This document shows, piece by piece, positions 6,259 through 7,789 of a stretch of DNA of 7,789 nucleotides. How positions within the stretch are numbered: the stretch's first letter is position 1; the number at the start of each line of letters is the position of its first letter. Location of the stretch: positions 1 through 7,789 of the forward strand of contig DASVDW010000215.1 in assembly GCA_036380925.1 (NCBI GenBank). The letters are read 5' to 3'. This DNA is from JAICLV01 sp036380925. GTDB lineage: Bacteria; Actinomycetota; Actinomycetes; Acidothermales; Acidothermaceae. The notes beneath the pieces were generated by a model. That model was not told the DNA's origin. It did not search any database and was given only the letters and a program-made list of their open reading frames with translations. Both the position numbers and the translations under genes were made by a program.

Positions 6259-6567
6259 ATGAGCAAGTTCTCTGGGAGCAGTCGCTGCGTGCATGTGCCC
6301 GCTCACGTGCCGGACGTCGTGCCCGCGGCGGCTTGCGCGACCTGCAACACCGACGAGAACCGCCGGCTGTGCCTGACCTGTGGCCATGTCGGCTGTTGCG
6401 ACTCCTTGGGCGCCCACGCGAAGGCGCACGCCGAGGCCACCGGCCACTGGGTCATCTCGGCGCTGCCGCTGTCGCGGCTTTCGTTCGTGTGGTGCTACAA
6501 GTGCGACGACTACGTGATCGGCCCGGCCGACCACCCCGCGGTGCTGGCGGCCGCCGCGAGCGCCTAG
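6259..6567 (+). CDS. Stand-alone UBP-type zinc-finger protein (ZnF-UBP)
   Basis: This 102-residue protein is essentially one UBP zinc finger. The metal-ligand set is complete and in order: C10-x-H12, C26-x2-C29, C38-x2-C41, C46, H53, H57 and H63. It continues with W78-C-Y80-K-C-D-D-Y85. It resembles the BUZ/ZnF-UBP domains of eukaryotic USP5 and HDAC6, which bind the free C-terminal Gly-Gly of ubiquitin. W78, Y80 and Y85 align with aromatic pocket residues of HDAC6, but the arginine of the C-G-R-Y motif is replaced by Asp48 in C46-C-D-S49. The usual G-H-P is G-H63-W. There is no signal peptide or membrane segment, so it is cytoplasmic. The rhomboid protease gene starts 35 bases downstream on the same strand. 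The natural partner in bacteria is unknown. Confidence 0.9.
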   Translation: MSKFSGSSRCVHVPAHVPDVVPAAACATCNTDENRRLCLTCGHVGCCDSLGAHAKAHAEATGHWVISALPLSRLSFVWCYKCDDYVIGPADHPAVLAAAASA

Positions 6568-6620
6568 CCGCAGAGCGCCTGGGCGCATGAGCGCCTAGCT
6601 GCATGAGCGCGGCGCACCGG
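6558..6620 (+). repeat. Degenerate 15-16 bp tandem repeat spanning the zinc-finger stop and rhomboid start
   Basis: Four consecutive units share a core near GAGCGCCTAGCTGCAT. Unit 1 (6558-6572) ends the zinc-finger gene and holds its TAG. Unit 2 is 6573-6588, unit 3 is 6589-6604 and the diverged unit 4 is 6605-6620. Units 1 and 3 agree at nearly all positions. The ATG at 6603 straddles the unit 3/4 boundary and an identical ATGAGCGC straddles units 2/3. The pattern looks like local duplication by slippage at a gene junction. Confidence 0.65.
6579..6598 (+). other. Stem-loop between zinc-finger and rhomboid genes
   Basis: CTGGGCGC (6579-6586) pairs with GCGCCTAG (6591-6598), giving an eight-pair stem with one G-U pair and a four-base ATGA loop. 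There is no following T-run, so it is not a classical intrinsic terminator. It could tune or separate expression of the two genes, or be a by-product of the tandem repeat. Confidence 0.45.
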
Positions 6621-7451
6621 GACACACTTGGGCCCATGGTGCTGCCGATCTACGACCGCAACCCGGTGCGGCGTGGGCCCGTCGTCACGTATGCGCTGAT
6701 CACGATCAACCTGGTCGTGTTCTTGCTCGAGCCGGTGCACCACTTTCAGCTGGTCCGCCACGGGCTGGGCACCCCGTCGCTGTGCGACCAGTACCGCTTC
6801 TTCGATCAGTACGCGGCGATTCCCCATGAGCTGATCACCGGTCAGGTGCAGGCGCACCGCTACGTCGATCAGTTCGGCCGGGTGGCCTGCGTGTCCGACT
6901 TCCCGCACAAGCAGCCGGCGCTGTCGGTGTTGTACTCGATGTTCTTGCACGGCAGCTGGCTGCATGTGCTCGGCAACATGCTGTTCCTCTACGTGTTCGG
7001 CAACAACGTCGAAGACCGCCTCGGACGGGTGCGGTTCCTGCTCTTCTATCTGATCGCCGGCTACGTTTCGGCGTACGGTTTCGCGCTTGCTTTTCGCGAC
7101 TCGCAGACCGCGCTGATCGGCGCGTCCGGCGCGATCGCGGGAGTGCTCGGCGCCTATCTCGTGTTGTGGCCCCGAGCGCGCATCTTGTCGCTGGTCACCG
7201 TCTTGCTGTTCTTCCCGTTGTCGCTGCCCGCCTGGTTTGTGCTCGGCAGCTGGTTCTTGCTGCAGTGGTGGTACTCGATCGGCGGGTTGTCCGCGCAGGG
7301 GTCGGGCGTCGCCTATCTAGCGCACGTCATCGGATTCTTGTTCGGCATGGTCGTCGCGTTGCCGCTGCGAAATCGCGGCCGACCCCGCTCGGCGAGCGGT
7401 TATCCGCCCCCCGTTTGGGCGGCCGGTCGCCGCCGCCGCTCCGGTTGGTGA
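6603..7451 (+). CDS. Rhomboid family intramembrane serine protease
   Basis: The 282-residue polytopic protein has the rhomboid catalytic set. It has H116-G-S-W-L-H121-V-L-G-N125 (the H-x4-H-x3-N of the oxyanion side), G173-A-S175-G176 with the nucleophile Ser175, and A-H241-V-I-G244-F-L-F-G with the catalytic His241. Hydrophobic segments lie at about 28-43, 112-133, 144-164, 169-189, 192-225 and 236-256. Loop 1 (about 44-108) is long and contains C61 and C96, plus YAAIPHELITG, as in many actinobacterial rhomboids. The C-terminal tail is Pro/Arg-rich and probably cytoplasmic. It should cleave transmembrane substrates, which are unknown here. ATG 6603 gives the longest form. ATG 6636 (Met12, MVLPIYDRNP) fits the usual family N-terminus better; neither has a strong Shine-Dalgarno. 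The zinc-finger gene precedes it and a small membrane protein follows at 35 bases. Confidence 0.93.
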   Translation: MSAAHRDTLGPMVLPIYDRNPVRRGPVVTYALITINLVVFLLEPVHHFQLVRHGLGTPSLCDQYRFFDQYAAIPHELITGQVQAHRYVDQFGRVACVSDFPHKQPALSVLYSMFLHGSWLHVLGNMLFLYVFGNNVEDRLGRVRFLLFYLIAGYVSAYGFALAFRDSQTALIGASGAIAGVLGAYLVLWPRARILSLVTVLLFFPLSLPAWFVLGSWFLLQWWYSIGGLSAQGSGVAYLAHVIGFLFGMVVALPLRNRGRPRSASGYPPPVWAAGRRRRSGW

Positions 7452-7486
7452 CGTGTAACGATCCCGTCGTCGGGCAGCGTCTCAAG

Positions 7487-7789
7487 ATGACCGGACCGGC
7501 GAGAAAGTCGAGCCAGCAACCGGTTCGTCAAGGAGATCCGTTCGGCGACGGTTACCAAGACGTGCCCGGGCGCGAAGCCCGAACCGCGTTGAGCGCGCTC
7601 AACCTGAGGACCGCGCTGGCCGTGTTCGGGCTTGTCGTGTGCGGCTTCCTCGCCTGGTGGTCGATCGAACTCGAAGCGCCGGTCGGCGCCGGCATCCTGT
7701 CGTTTCTGGCGCTCACCGCGGTCGTCGACCTCATCGTCATTCAGCGGCGCAGGCGCCAGCGTGCGGCCGGGCCACCCGGCCGCCCCCAC
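7487..7789 (+). CDS. Small two-segment membrane protein, DUF6343-like (3' end outside window)
   Basis: An open frame from ATG 7487 runs to the right edge without a stop, giving 101 residues so far. The polar N-terminus (1-29) is followed by REARTALSALNLRTALAVFG (29-48), a hydrophobic segment at about 43-59, and a short acidic turn (ELEAP). A second hydrophobic segment at about 66-85 leads into a strongly basic tail (QRRRRQR) and a Gly/Pro stretch. The A-R-T/S-A-x-S-A-L-x-L-R pattern just before the first helix resembles the small actinobacterial DUF6343 membrane proteins, though I cannot confirm this without a search. Third-position G/C is high from about codon 20 onward. The Shine-Dalgarno is weak. 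It lies 35 bases after the rhomboid stop and may belong to the same transcript. Function unknown. Confidence 0.6.
   Translation, partial: MTGPARKSSQQPVRQGDPFGDGYQDVPGREARTALSALNLRTALAVFGLVVCGFLAWWSIELEAPVGAGILSFLALTAVVDLIVIQRRRRQRAAGPPGRPH

Noticed and set aside
7463..7474. CCCGTCGTCGGG short inverted repeat after the rhomboid stop, considered as a terminator
   Set aside because: Only a 4-bp stem and no T-run; short GC dyads like this are common at this base composition.
1..7789. CRISPR arrays, insertion sequences, tRNA/rRNA genes, phage or toxin-antitoxin modules
   Set aside because: No regularly spaced repeats, terminal inverted repeats with a transposase, cloverleaf-like segments, or related protein motifs were seen on either strand.

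Overview
The window reads as high-GC actinobacterial DNA. The reading frames have about 85-90% G/C at the third codon position, and several products belong to actinobacteria-rich families (the PGHGR clade of MGDG-synthase-like glycosyltransferases, stand-alone UBP-type zinc fingers, a DUF6343-like small membrane protein). There are no rRNA, tRNA, IS, phage or CRISPR signatures. It looks like an ordinary, very compact chromosomal region, and genus cannot be told from sequence reading alone.

Layout, left to right. (1) Bases 2-178 are the 3' end of an unrecognised plus-strand gene, followed by a YoaK/DUF1275 membrane protein (207-965). Then comes a 12-segment MFS transporter (start 1061, possibly 962, to 2551). 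(2) Tail-to-tail with it, 4 bases apart, is a minus-strand CE4 polysaccharide deacetylase (2556-3272). This is divergent, across 29 bases, from an MGDG-synthase/MurG-type glycosyltransferase (3302-4441). (3) The glycosyltransferase runs head-on into a minus-strand pair: a classical SDR oxidoreductase (5319-6053) followed by an EamA/DMT-type membrane protein (4374-5273). The last two convergent genes overlap by 68 bp. (4) A 205-base divergent gap (6054-6258) precedes a plus-strand UBP-type zinc-finger protein (6259-6567), a rhomboid intramembrane serine protease (6603-7451), and a small two-segment membrane protein (DUF6343-like, 7487 to the edge, cut off).

Two functional groupings can be proposed. 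The deacetylase/glycosyltransferase pair, flanked by two multi-pass transporters, suggests assembly, trimming and movement of a glycolipid or cell-wall sugar. The zinc-finger/rhomboid pair puts a domain known in eukaryotes for reading the free C-terminus of ubiquitin beside an intramembrane protease. Both are inferences from neighbourhood.

The most unusual DNA-level features are three. The DUF1275 gene has a strong Shine-Dalgarno sequence placed correctly for an in-frame ACG rather than for any normal start codon. A four-unit, 15-16 bp tandem repeat spans the zinc-finger stop codon and the rhomboid start. Inside that repeat is a hairpin whose loop carries the ATG of a three-codon mini-ORF.
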